A stretch of 64,000 bases of DNA, taken from contig NZ_JAUSRH010000003.1 in NCBI RefSeq assembly GCF_030811715.1, forward strand, positions 1 through 64,000, read 5' to 3'. Under the pieces are notes generated by a model. The model saw only the letters and a list, made by a program, of their open reading frames with translations, did not search any database and was not told the origin of the DNA. This DNA is from Sinomonas atrocyanea (GTDB lineage: Bacteria; Actinomycetota; Actinomycetes; Actinomycetales; Micrococcaceae). The position numbers were made by a program, and so were the translations under genes. Of the stretch, positions 54,946 through 63,105 are shown piece by piece (the stretch's first letter is position 1; every line of letters begins with the position of its first letter).

Positions 54946-56769
54946 GTGCGATTGAAGACCGCAGCCGCGCTCCTGCTGCTCGGCCTTGTAGCCCTCGTGG
55001 CCGGCATCGGCCAGCTCAGCTGGTGGGCGCCCGCCGACCAGGTGACCGCCACGGTCCCGGCCGGCACCCCGGCCTCCCCGCTGACCGTGATCGATGCGAA
55101 GCTCAAGGACCTCCGCGGAGGAGAGGCGACCCTGACCGTCCACGGCAACGGCAACTACGTGCTCGCCGCCGCGCGGCCCGACGACATGGCCGCGTGGGTC
55201 GGCAAGGCCGCGCACACGACGATCGACGGCGCCTCCGACGACGGCAAGGTCCTCAAGGCCACCCACACGGACGGCGAGGCCACTTCGCCCAACCCCGCCG
55301 GCGCCGACCTCTTCGCCACGGCCCAGAACGCGAACGGCACCCTCGAGTACCACTGGGACCTCCCGGACTCGGGCGACTGGCAGCTCCTTCTCGCAAGCGA
55401 CGGGAAGGCTCCGGCGCCCCAGGACGTCACCATCACGTGGCCGAGCCACGCGAGCATGCCCTGGGCCGTCCCGCTCATCGTCATCGGCGCACTCCTGATC
55501 CTCGCGGCCGCCGCCCTGGTGTTCCTGGGGCGCCTGCGGGGCGGCTCGAGCCGTCCCGGCGGCAAGGGCCCCGGCGCCGGCGGCCCCGACGCGGGCAAGC
55601 CCGACGCGGGCGGGCCGGACGCCGAGGGCCGCGACCGGCGTCCTGCGCCCGCCGGCGACGTCTCCGGGCCCGCGACCACGGCGATCCCCCCGGTGCCCGG
55701 CCAGGCACCCGGCACCGCACCCGGCAAGGCAGAGCGCGCCGCCGACCGTGGCGGCGTGTCCGCCGCCTCCCGCGGTGCGCGGCGGGCGCCGGCGGCCCGC
55801 GCCTCGGCGGCGCTCGCCGTCGTGCTCGGCGTGGGTGGCCTCGCCGCAGTGCCCGCGCAGGCCGCGACCGCGCCCGCGCCGAGCCCCGCCGAGTCGGGGA
55901 CCCGCGTGGTGGTCGAGGACCAGCTCACCCGCATCCTCGACCAGACCGCCAACGCCGTCCAGGCCGGCGACGACGCGAAGGACGCCGGCAAGCTCGGCGC
56001 CCGGGTCGACGGCTCGGCGCTGCTCGCGCGCCAGCAGAACTACAAGGTGCGCGCGGCGGTCTCGAGCGCCCCGGCGATCGCCCCCGTGCGCTCGTCCAAG
56101 CTGCTCACCACCGTGGTGACGACCCAGCGGTCCTGGCCGCGCACGATCGTCGCCGTCACCCAGGGCCAGGGCAACACCACCCCCCAGCTCCTGACGCTGC
56201 GCCAGGCGTCCGCCCGCGAGAACTACAAGCTCATCGAGGCCGCGCCGCTCCTTCCGGGGGCGACCTTCCCGGGGACGCCGAAGTCCGGCGCAGAGCAGAT
56301 CGCGCTGGACGACAAGGCCGGCCTCGCGGTGAGCCCGAAGGACGCGATCGCGGGCGTGGCCGACAGGCTCTCCAACGCCAACAGTGCGTGGAAGGGCAGG
56401 ATCCCGGACAACGCCTACATCAAGGACACGTTCGGATACCAGTCCGACATCGCCAAGGCCGCGGACGCGACGTTCACGTTCAAGCACACCCCCGTGGGCA
56501 ACGAGGCCACCGCCTTCCGCGCGGCCGACGGCGGCGCGATCGTGATCGCGCCCCTGGACTTCACGGTGGAGGGCACGCCGAAGGCCTCGGGGGACAAGGT
56601 CACCCTCCAGGACGACGCCGCGGCGCTCGCCGGCGGCAAGGAGGCCACCAAGAAGGCGACCCTCACGTTCCGCGAGTCGGTCATGCTCTACCTCCCCAAG
56701 GACGGCGGCCCGCAGCAGGTCACCCTCATCGGGGCGACCCGGAACCTCTCCGGGGCCAGCGTGAGCTGA
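54946..56769 (+). CDS. Large exported/membrane protein of unknown function with two export-signal-like segments
   Basis: The product has 607 residues. GTG 54946 has GAGG 7 nt upstream. Segment 1 is a signal anchor (TAAALLLLGLVALVAGIGQL) with a 165-residue outside domain rich in Ala/Thr/Asp, closed by a second helix (PWAVPLIVIGALLILAAAAL). A Gly/Pro/Asp-rich cytoplasmic linker (about 205-280) follows. A second hydrophobic segment, ASAALAVVLGVGGLAAVPAQ, resembles a signal peptide with AQA cleavage. The last 300 residues form a globular extracytoplasmic domain (QLTRILDQTANAVQAGDDAK ... VMLYLPKDGGPQQVTLIGA). I do not recognise the family with confidence. It looks like two exported modules joined in one gene. 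It stands alone, with a strong hairpin downstream. Confidence 0.7.
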   Translation: MRLKTAAALLLLGLVALVAGIGQLSWWAPADQVTATVPAGTPASPLTVIDAKLKDLRGGEATLTVHGNGNYVLAAARPDDMAAWVGKAAHTTIDGASDDGKVLKATHTDGEATSPNPAGADLFATAQNANGTLEYHWDLPDSGDWQLLLASDGKAPAPQDVTITWPSHASMPWAVPLIVIGALLILAAAALVFLGRLRGGSSRPGGKGPGAGGPDAGKPDAGGPDAEGRDRRPAPAGDVSGPATTAIPPVPGQAPGTAPGKAERAADRGGVSAASRGARRAPAARASAALAVVLGVGGLAAVPAQAATAPAPSPAESGTRVVVEDQLTRILDQTANAVQAGDDAKDAGKLGARVDGSALLARQQNYKVRAAVSSAPAIAPVRSSKLLTTVVTTQRSWPRTIVAVTQGQGNTTPQLLTLRQASARENYKLIEAAPLLPGATFPGTPKSGAEQIALDDKAGLAVSPKDAIAGVADRLSNANSAWKGRIPDNAYIKDTFGYQSDIAKAADATFTFKHTPVGNEATAFRAADGGAIVIAPLDFTVEGTPKASGDKVTLQDDAAALAGGKEATKKATLTFRESVMLYLPKDGGPQQVTLIGATRNLSGASVS

Positions 56770-56788
56770 CGCCGGAGCCAGCGCGAAG

Positions 56789-56837
56789 CGGGCGGGGGCG
56801 GGGCTGCACCGATGCGGTGCGGCCCCGCCCTCGCCCG
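56789..56837 (+). terminator. Long terminator-like hairpin
   Basis: Arms 56789-56804 and 56822-56837 pair almost completely and enclose a second perfect stem GCACCG-atg-CGGTGC (56806-56820), about 22 pairs in all. It lies 20 nt after the stop of the exported protein gene. There is no U-tract. Confidence 0.7.
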
Positions 56838-56851
56838 TTCCGGCCCTTCGC

Positions 56852-56857
56852 TAAGCT
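56852..56857 (+). promoter_or_regulatory. -10 box TAAGCT for the YbbN-type gene
   Basis: TAAGCT ends 6 nt before ATG 56864, a predicted leaderless start. Its -35 region falls within the terminator hairpin of the previous gene. Confidence 0.55.
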
Positions 56858-56863
56858 GGACCC

Positions 56864-57853
56864 ATGAGCGTTCCCGGTTCCCGCCAGCCCCAGCCGCAGC
56901 TGAACTTCCGCGGCGCCGTCGACCTCTCGGCCCTCAAGGCGCGTGCGACGGCGGCCCCGCCCGCCTCTGCCGCGCACCCGGCGCCCGCCTCCGCAGCCCA
57001 GGCCGCGGGCCAGGCCCCGCCGGCGGCCGACGCACCCGTCCCGGGGCGGATCGACCTCGACGAGCGGACCTTCGGCGAGGTCGTCCAGCGTTCGGCGACG
57101 GTGCCCGTCGTCGTGCTCCTGTGGGCCTCCTACTCGCCCGAATCCCAGCGGCTGCGCGACGAGCTCGGCACGATCATCTCCTCCTACGCCGGCCGCCTGC
57201 TCTACACCGCGGCGGACGTCGAGGCGTTCCCCCAGCTCGCCCAGGCCTTCCAAGCCCAGGCTGTTCCGACCGCGGTCGCGATCCTCAAGGGCCAGCCGAT
57301 CCCGCTGTTCCAGGGCGCGGCGGCCGAGCAGCAGACGCGCCAGCTCCTCGACGAGCTGCTGCGGGTCGCCGCGGCCAACGGCGTCACCGGCACCGCCGAC
57401 GGCGTCCCCGTGGCCGAGGCCGAGCCGGAGCTGCCCCCGCTGCACCAGGAGGCCTTCGACGCGATCGACCGGGGGGACTTCGCCGCCGCCGAGGCCGCGT
57501 ACCGCAAGGCGCTCGCCGAGCAGCCCGCGGACCGCGAGGCCAAGGCCGGGCTCGCCCAGGTCCAGCTCATGGCCCGGGTGGCCGGTGTCGACCAGCCGGC
57601 GGCCGAGGCCGCCCGGGCCGCCGCCGCGGCATCGCCCGACGACGTCGCCGCCCAGCTCCTGGTCGCCGACCTCGACGTGGCCGGCGGGCACGTGGAGGAT
57701 GCGTTCTCCCGGCTCGTGGGACTCATCTCCCGGACGGGGGGCGAGGACCGGGAGGCCGCGCGCGTGCGGCTGCTCGAGCTCTTCGAGGTGATCGGCGCCG
57801 CCGACCCGCGGGTGGCCGCGGCCCGGCAGCAGCTCGCCCGCGCGCTCTTCTGA
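56864..57853 (+). CDS. YbbN/CnoX-type thioredoxin-TPR co-chaperone lacking CxxC
   Basis: The protein has 329 residues: a disordered Ala/Pro-rich N-terminus (about 1-60), a thioredoxin-fold domain (about 65-170), and TPR-like helices (about 190-329; FDAIDRGDFAAAEAAYRKAL). The active-site position reads WASYSPES, so both cysteines of CxxC are replaced by Ser and Ser. Redox catalysis is therefore excluded. Such domains serve in protein binding, and E. coli YbbN (SxxC) works with chaperones. The cis-proline loop AVPTAVAILKG is intact. Its position beyond nucS matches Rv1324. Confidence 0.88.
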   Translation: MSVPGSRQPQPQLNFRGAVDLSALKARATAAPPASAAHPAPASAAQAAGQAPPAADAPVPGRIDLDERTFGEVVQRSATVPVVVLLWASYSPESQRLRDELGTIISSYAGRLLYTAADVEAFPQLAQAFQAQAVPTAVAILKGQPIPLFQGAAAEQQTRQLLDELLRVAAANGVTGTADGVPVAEAEPELPPLHQEAFDAIDRGDFAAAEAAYRKALAEQPADREAKAGLAQVQLMARVAGVDQPAAEAARAAAAASPDDVAAQLLVADLDVAGGHVEDAFSRLVGLISRTGGEDREAARVRLLELFEVIGAADPRVAAARQQLARALF

Positions 57854-57982
57854 GCCCGCACGATCTTCTGAGCACAGTCCTCTCCTGAGAAGGGCGCACG
57901 GCCGAGGCCCGTGGCGGGGATCATCCTCAAGGCTGAGCCGATCCTCATCCTCGGGGCTCATCCGCTGCGGGGGGCGCCTTGC

Positions 57983-57988
57983 TAGCGT
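57983..57988 (+). promoter_or_regulatory. -10 box TAGCGT for the ABC exporter; nearby direct repeat
   Basis: TAGCGT ends 6 nt before ATG 57995. Just upstream (57921-57962) an imperfect direct repeat, CATCCTCAAGGCT and CATCCTCGGGGCT, about 25 bp apart, sits where an activator or repressor could bind. Confidence 0.5.
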
Positions 57989-57994
57989 GGTGGC

Positions 57995-58768
57995 ATGGAT
58001 GCTCCCAGCCCGGCCGCGCCCGCCGCGCTCTCCCTCAGGGGCCTCGTCAAGACGTTCGGCGGCAAGCCTGCCGTCAACGGGATCAGCCTCGACGTGCCAG
58101 CCGGCTCGTTCTACGGCCTGGTCGGGCCGAACGGCGCCGGCAAGACGACCACCCTCTCGATGGCCACCGGGCTCCTCCGCCCTGACGCCGGCACGGCCGT
58201 CGTGCTCGGGGTCGACGTGTGGGCAGACCCGCTCGGCGCCAAGCGCCTGCTCGGGGTGCTCCCCGACGGGGTCCGCCTCTTCGACCGGCTCAGCGGGGAG
58301 CAGCTGCTGACCTACGCGGGGCTCCTGCGCGGCATGGACCGCGCGACCGTCGCCGGGCGCGCCCGCGACCTGCTCGAGGCGTTCGACCTCACCGACGCGG
58401 GCCGAACGCTCGTGGTGGACTACTCGGCCGGCATGACGAAGAAGATCGCGCTCGCCGCGGCGCTCGTCCATGCGCCCCGGGTCCTCGTCCTGGACGAGCC
58501 CTTCGAGTCGGTGGACCCCATCTCGGCCTCGGGGATCCGGACCATCCTGGCCGACTTCGTCCGCTCGGGCGGCACCGTCGTCGTCTCGAGCCACGTCATG
58601 GACCTCGTGCAGCGCATGTGCGACCACGTCGCCGTGGTGGCCCAGGGCCGGATCCTCGCGGCGGGAACGGTGGACGAGGTCCGCGCGGGCGCCTCGCTCG
58701 AGGACCGCTTCGTCCAGCTCGTGGGTGCGCCGGGACGCACGGGGGGACTGTCGTGGTTGCACACCTGA
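57995..58768 (+). CDS. ABC transporter ATP-binding protein (DrrA/CcmA type)
   Basis: This 257-residue ATPase has Walker A GPNGAGKTTTLSM (about 48-60) and the degenerate signature VDYSAGMTKKIALAAAL. Walker B is VLVLDEPFESVD, and the H-loop is VVSSHVMD. The YSxGM signature is typical of exporters of the CcmA/ABC-2 type, which move drugs, lipids or peptides outward. Its stop lies 13 nt inside the permease gene, so the two are translationally coupled. Confidence 0.92.
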   Translation: MDAPSPAAPAALSLRGLVKTFGGKPAVNGISLDVPAGSFYGLVGPNGAGKTTTLSMATGLLRPDAGTAVVLGVDVWADPLGAKRLLGVLPDGVRLFDRLSGEQLLTYAGLLRGMDRATVAGRARDLLEAFDLTDAGRTLVVDYSAGMTKKIALAAALVHAPRVLVLDEPFESVDPISASGIRTILADFVRSGGTVVVSSHVMDLVQRMCDHVAVVAQGRILAAGTVDEVRAGASLEDRFVQLVGAPGRTGGLSWLHT

Positions 58769-60351
58769 TCCGGCTCAAGCTGACCCTCCTGCGCAACGGC
58801 CTGCGCCGCAGCCCGTGGCAGCTCGTGGGCGTGATCGTCGGGGCCCTGTACGGGCTCTGGATCCTCTCGCTCGCGCTCGTGGGGCTCGTGGCCCTCAGGG
58901 CCGCCCCGGCGTCCCTCGCCGAGACCGTGCTCGTGCTCGCCGGCTCCCTCCTCGTCGTGGGGTGGGCGCTCACCCCGATCCTGCTCTCGGGGATCGATCT
59001 CACGCTGGATCCGGCTAGGTTCGCGCTGTACCCCATCCCGCTGCGGCAGCTGCTCGTCGGCCAGGCGGCCGCGGGGCTCATCGGCGTGCCGGGGGTGTGC
59101 ACCGCGCTCGCCCTCGCCGGGACGACCGTGACGTGGGCACGCGGCGGTCTCGTCGTCGCCGTGGCCGTCCTGGGCGCGCTGCTCGCACTCGCGCTGTGCG
59201 TGGTCACGAGCCGGCTCGTGGCGAGCGTCGTGGCGGAGCTGGCCTCCTCGCGCCGCTTCCGCGACGTGAGCCGCATCCTGTTCATCGTGCCGATCATGTT
59301 CCTCGGCCCCGGCCTCTCGCTCCTCGCCCGCGGCATCGGCGAGGGCGGCACCACCGCCGTCTCCCGGGCCGCAGACGTCCTCGCCTGGACGCCCCTCGGC
59401 TCGGCCTTCTCGGCGCCCGCCGCCGCGGCCGAGGGCCGGCTGGGCGAGGCGGCCGCGAAGCTGCTGATCACTGCCGCGGCGCTGCTCCTCGCGGCCTGGG
59501 GATGGTCCTGGGCGCTCGCGCGCGCCCTCGAGAACCCGGGCAGCAGGGGGTCCGGGCGGGCGCCCGCGCCGCGGCGCGGGCTGGGCGCCTTCGGGTGGAT
59601 GCCCGCCTCGCCGGCGGGCGCCGTGGCGGCCCGCGCGCTCACCTACTGGATCCGCGACCCCCGGTACACGACCGGTCTCATCGTGGTGCCGCTGCTGCCC
59701 GTGGTGCTCTATGTCGCCTCCGTGGCCGGCCGGCACACCTCCGGGTCGGTGCTCGAGGGGCCGTTCCCGCTCGCCGGGCCGATCTCCGCCTTCGTCCTGG
59801 CCTGGTCCATCTCCGCGGACGTCTCCTATGACTCGACGGCCTTCTCGATGCACCTCGCGGCGGGCGTGCGCGGCTGGGCCGACCGGCTCGGGCGGGCGGC
59901 GGCCCTGCTGCTGTTCGCCCTGCCGGCCGCGGCGCTCATCACCGCGCTCCCGTTCGCCCTCGCGGGGGACTGGGCCCTCTTCCCTGCCCTCCTGGGGCTG
60001 GCGCTCGGGGTGCTGCTCAGCGGCGTCGGGCTCTCCTCCGTGGTCTCGGCGCGGTACACCATGGCGGTGCCGCTGCCCGGGGAGAGCCCGTTCAAGAAGC
60101 CCGCCGGCAACAGCGCCCAGACGTTCCTCGTCCAGTTCGGCGGCATCGCGGCGCTCGGGATCCTCGCCGCGCCCGAGATCGTCCTCACGGTGCTCGCGGC
60201 GGCGACCGGCGCCGCGGCCTTCGCGTGGGCGGCCCTCGGCGCGGGCGTGCTGCTCGGCGTAGCGCTGCTCGCCGCGGGAGTGCTCCTCGGCGGTCGCCTC
60301 ATGGACGCGCGCGGCCCCGAGCTGTACGCGAGCCTCGTGCGGGTGCGCTGA
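58753..60351 (+). CDS. ABC-2-like transporter permease
   Basis: The 532-residue membrane protein has about 12 hydrophobic segments, starting at RRSPWQLVGVIVGALYGLWI and ending at LGAGVLLGVALLAAGVLLGG. GTG 58753 has a G6 run 6 nt upstream and overlaps the ATPase gene by 16 nt. Size and topology suit a large ABC-2/YhgE-like export permease working as a homodimer with the upstream ATPase. Substrate is unknown. A perfect 15-bp inverted repeat follows at 60372-60403. Confidence 0.85.
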   Translation: MVAHLIRLKLTLLRNGLRRSPWQLVGVIVGALYGLWILSLALVGLVALRAAPASLAETVLVLAGSLLVVGWALTPILLSGIDLTLDPARFALYPIPLRQLLVGQAAAGLIGVPGVCTALALAGTTVTWARGGLVVAVAVLGALLALALCVVTSRLVASVVAELASSRRFRDVSRILFIVPIMFLGPGLSLLARGIGEGGTTAVSRAADVLAWTPLGSAFSAPAAAAEGRLGEAAAKLLITAAALLLAAWGWSWALARALENPGSRGSGRAPAPRRGLGAFGWMPASPAGAVAARALTYWIRDPRYTTGLIVVPLLPVVLYVASVAGRHTSGSVLEGPFPLAGPISAFVLAWSISADVSYDSTAFSMHLAAGVRGWADRLGRAAALLLFALPAAALITALPFALAGDWALFPALLGLALGVLLSGVGLSSVVSARYTMAVPLPGESPFKKPAGNSAQTFLVQFGGIAALGILAAPEIVLTVLAAATGAAAFAWAALGAGVLLGVALLAAGVLLGGRLMDARGPELYASLVRVR

Positions 60352-60371
60352 GGCGCGTCCGCGGCGAGCCG

Positions 60372-60403
60372 GCGCACGACGGCGGGCGCCCGCCGTCGTG
60401 CGC
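60372..60403. terminator. Perfect 15-bp inverted repeat after the ABC exporter
   Basis: Arms 60372-60386 and 60389-60403 are exact complements with only CG between them. It lies 20 nt after the permease stop. It is probably the operon terminator, without U-tract. The near-zero loop also makes it a cruciform candidate. Confidence 0.65.
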
Positions 60404-60431
60404 GGACTCGCCCCAGGCCAGATATAGGACG

Positions 60432-60437
60432 TAGGAT
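60432..60437 (+). promoter_or_regulatory. Putative -10 TAGGAT for nagB
   Basis: TAGGAT lies 64 nt before the nagB ATG in a short AT-richer stretch. Transcription would start near 60444, giving a leader of about 58 nt with a normal ribosome site. No DasR/NagR-type box is recognisable. Confidence 0.45.
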
Positions 60438-60501
60438 AACCGGAGCCGGAGATGCGCCGTCCGGCGGGGAACGTGCCAGCGACGCGACGGGAGAGCCCAG
60501 C

Positions 60502-61284
60502 ATGGAAGTTGTCATCCTCAAGGACGCACACGAGGTCGGCAGGACCGCCGCGTCCGCCTTCGCCGCCCTGCTGGAGCGCCGGCCCCACGCCGTGCTCGGC
60601 CTCGCGACCGGGTCCTCGCCGCTGCCCGTCTACGACGAGCTGGCCCGCCTCCACGCCGAGGAGGGACTCGACTTCTCCCGGGCCTCCGGCTTCGCGCTCG
60701 ACGAGTACGTCGGCCTGCCGGCCGACCACCCCGAGTCCTACCGCTCCGTGGTCAGCCGCGACTTCGCCGGGCGGGTCAACATCGATCCGGCGCGCGTCCA
60801 CACGCCCGACGGTGCCGCGGCCGACCTTGAGGCCGCGTGCGCGCGGTACGAGCAGGCGATCCTCGACGCCGGGGGAGTGGACCTCCAGATCCTCGGCATC
60901 GGCACCGACGGCCACATCGGCTTCAACGAGCCGGGGTCCTCGCTGGCCTCCCGCACCCGCATCAAGACCCTCACCGAGCAGACCCGCCGCGACAACGCGC
61001 GATTCTTCTCCTCGATCGACGAGGTCCCCCACCATGTGGTCACCCAGGGTGTCGGGACCATCATGGATGCGCGGCACGTGGTGCTCGTGGCGACCGGGGC
61101 CGTCAAGGCCGAGGCCGTGCACGGGCTCGTCGAGGGGCCGGTCACCGCGATGTGCGTCGCCTCGGTGCTGCAGTTCCACCCGCACACGACGGTGATCGTG
61201 GACGAGGCCGCGGCCTCGGCCCTGAACCTCGCCGACTACTACCGCCACATCTACGAGAACAAGCCCGCATGGCAGGGCCTGTGA
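60502..61284 (+). CDS. nagB: Glucosamine-6-phosphate deaminase
   Basis: The enzyme converts GlcN-6-P to fructose-6-P and ammonia, following NagA. It has 260 residues of the NagB/RpiA fold. Conserved segments are GLATGSSPLPVYDELARLH, ALDEYVGLP with the catalytic Asp, GIGTDGHIGFNEPGSS with the catalytic His, and the lid segment. It is the short form without the C-terminal allosteric extension of E. coli NagB. GGGAGAG lies 7 nt before the ATG. Confidence 0.95.
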   Translation: MEVVILKDAHEVGRTAASAFAALLERRPHAVLGLATGSSPLPVYDELARLHAEEGLDFSRASGFALDEYVGLPADHPESYRSVVSRDFAGRVNIDPARVHTPDGAAADLEAACARYEQAILDAGGVDLQILGIGTDGHIGFNEPGSSLASRTRIKTLTEQTRRDNARFFSSIDEVPHHVVTQGVGTIMDARHVVLVATGAVKAEAVHGLVEGPVTAMCVASVLQFHPHTTVIVDEAAASALNLADYYRHIYENKPAWQGL

Positions 61285-61309
61285 CTGGGGCGCCCCCGCC
61301 GCCCGGGGC

Positions 61310-61315
61310 TAGCAT
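61310..61315 (+). promoter_or_regulatory. -10 box TAGCAT for the DUF3039 gene
   Basis: TAGCAT ends 7 nt before ATG 61323, predicting a leaderless mRNA that continues into the MFS and helicase genes. Confidence 0.5.
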
Positions 61316-61322
61316 GGACCCC

Positions 61323-61625
61323 ATGAGCACCATGCCCCCGGACCCGTTCGCCGACGACCCCCGCGACCCCGGCCTCGGCGGCTCCACCGCCACGATCGAG
61401 CGCGAGGAGCTCCGCGAGGAGCTCGAGCCGGGCGACCGCGAACGCTTCTCCCACTACGTGCGCAAGGAGAAGATCATGGAGTCCGCCCTCACCGGCGAGC
61501 CCGTGATCGCGCTGTGCGGCAAGGTCTGGACGCCCGGCCGCGACCCCAAGAAGTTCCCCGTGTGCCCCACGTGCAAGGAGATCTACGAGGGCCTGCGCCC
61601 GAGCAACGACGACAACCAGTCATGA
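61323..61625 (+). CDS. DUF3039 family zinc-ribbon-like protein
   Basis: This soluble protein of 100 residues matches the actinobacterial DUF3039 family through FSHYVRKEKIMESALTGEPV and a Cys pattern ALCGKVWTPGRDPKKFPVC followed by PTCKEIYEGL, which probably binds one zinc. Function is unknown. It is followed after 4 nt by the MFS gene and then by a helicase gene, an arrangement that suggests one transcript. Confidence 0.88.
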   Translation: MSTMPPDPFADDPRDPGLGGSTATIEREELREELEPGDRERFSHYVRKEKIMESALTGEPVIALCGKVWTPGRDPKKFPVCPTCKEIYEGLRPSNDDNQS

Positions 61626-61629
61626 CCCC

Positions 61630-63105
61630 GTGACGGCGCCTGTGGGGGAGGGGCCCCACGGGCCCCACGGCGCTGGCGGGGCCCCGGCGCGCCCGCACGG
61701 GCTCCTGTCCGCCGCCTACCGGGGGCTCGTGGTGGGCCTCCTCGCGATCGTCACGTGCAGCGCCTTCGAGGCCATGGCCGTGACGACCGCGATGCCGGTC
61801 GTCGCCGCCGACCTCGGCGGCGAGCGGGCCTACGGCCTCGCGTTCTCCCTGTTCCTCACCGCGTCCCTGGCCGCCACCGCCGCCGCCGGGCCCTGGTGCG
61901 ACCGCGCCGGGCCGCGGCCCTCGCTGCTGGTCGGGCTCGTCCTCATGACCGGCGGCCTCGTCCTGGCCGGCGGCGCAGGGGACTTCGGGGTATTCACCCT
62001 CGGACGCATGGTCTCCGGTGCCGGCACCGGCTTCATGATCGTCCCGCTCTACGTGATCATCGGGCAGGCGCTGCCCTCCGCCCTCCAGCCCGTGCTGTTC
62101 AGCTGGTTCTCCGCCGCCTGGGTCCTGCCGTCCCTCGTGGGTCCCTACATCTCCGGCCTGCTCGCCCAGCACGCGAGCTGGCGGTGGGTGTTCTTCGGCG
62201 TGGCCCCCATTGTCATCGCGGCGGTCGTGCTCACGTGGCCGCGGGTGCGCGGCCTCGGCGCGCCGGAGGAGACCACCCTCGTACCCGGCGAAGGACGACG
62301 CCGGGCCCTCCTGGGCGTGCTCCTCGCCGCGGGCGTCGCGGCCGCACAGTGGGCCGCCCAGTCCTGGAGTGACCCCGGCGCGAGGGCCACCGTCCCCGCG
62401 GCGGTGCTCGCCGCCGTCGTGCTCTGCGGGGTTGCCGCGGTCGCGGCGACGGCACCCCGCCTCATGCCGCGCGGGGTGGCCCGCGTCGCGCGGGGGCTGC
62501 CCGCGGTGATGGTGGTGCGCGGCCTCCTGACGCTCGCGTTCTTCGGCGCCGAGGCGTTCATTCCGCTCATGCTGGTCGACGCCTACGGGCTCGAGCCCTC
62601 CGTCGCCGGGCTGGCCCTCACCGGCGGCGCGCTCGGCTGGACGGTCGGCTCGTTCGTGCAGGCGCGCGGATGGCTCGCCAAGCCGACGTTCCTCGTGCTC
62701 GGATCCGTGGTCCTCACCGTGGGCCTCGGCTCGATCGCGGCCGTGGTCGCCGCCGCCGCGGCGCCGTGGCTCCTGGCCATCGCGTGGTTCCTCGCGGGCG
62801 CCGGGATGGGGCTGGCCACGACCACGACCTCGGTGCTCGTCCTGGACCTGAGCGAGGCCGTCGACCGGGGACGGAATTCGGCCTCGCTGCAGATGGCCGA
62901 TATGCTCGGTGGAGTGATGGGAACCGCCGGAGCTGGAACGCTGTACTCGCTGCTGCTGACGCCGGAGGCGGTTCCCGGACCCGGCGTCTTCGCCCTCCTG
63001 GCCGGTGCTCTGACCCTGTCGGCCTTCCTGTCCGCCTTCGCCGGCGCGAGGTCCGCTGCGCCGGCGGCCGCTACCTCCACTGCAGCAGACGAGGACCTCG
63101 CGTGA
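61630..63105 (+). CDS. MFS transporter (drug:H+ antiporter-like)
   Basis: The 491-residue membrane protein has about 14 hydrophobic segments. Motif A between helices 2 and 3 is WCDRAGPRPSLLVG; motif C-like VLPSLVGPYISGLLAQ points to an antiporter. The DHA2-type layout suggests export of small hydrophobic compounds, but the specificity is unknown. The start is GTG 61630, 4 nt after the DUF3039 stop. The stop overlaps the helicase start (GTGA). Confidence 0.87.
   Translation: MTAPVGEGPHGPHGAGGAPARPHGLLSAAYRGLVVGLLAIVTCSAFEAMAVTTAMPVVAADLGGERAYGLAFSLFLTASLAATAAAGPWCDRAGPRPSLLVGLVLMTGGLVLAGGAGDFGVFTLGRMVSGAGTGFMIVPLYVIIGQALPSALQPVLFSWFSAAWVLPSLVGPYISGLLAQHASWRWVFFGVAPIVIAAVVLTWPRVRGLGAPEETTLVPGEGRRRALLGVLLAAGVAAAQWAAQSWSDPGARATVPAAVLAAVVLCGVAAVAATAPRLMPRGVARVARGLPAVMVVRGLLTLAFFGAEAFIPLMLVDAYGLEPSVAGLALTGGALGWTVGSFVQARGWLAKPTFLVLGSVVLTVGLGSIAAVVAAAAAPWLLAIAWFLAGAGMGLATTTTSVLVLDLSEAVDRGRNSASLQMADMLGGVMGTAGAGTLYSLLLTPEAVPGPGVFALLAGALTLSAFLSAFAGARSAAPAAATSTAADEDLA

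Noticed and set aside
60404-60501. DasR/NagR operator before nagB
   Set aside because: No ACTGGTCTAGACCACT-like palindrome is present.
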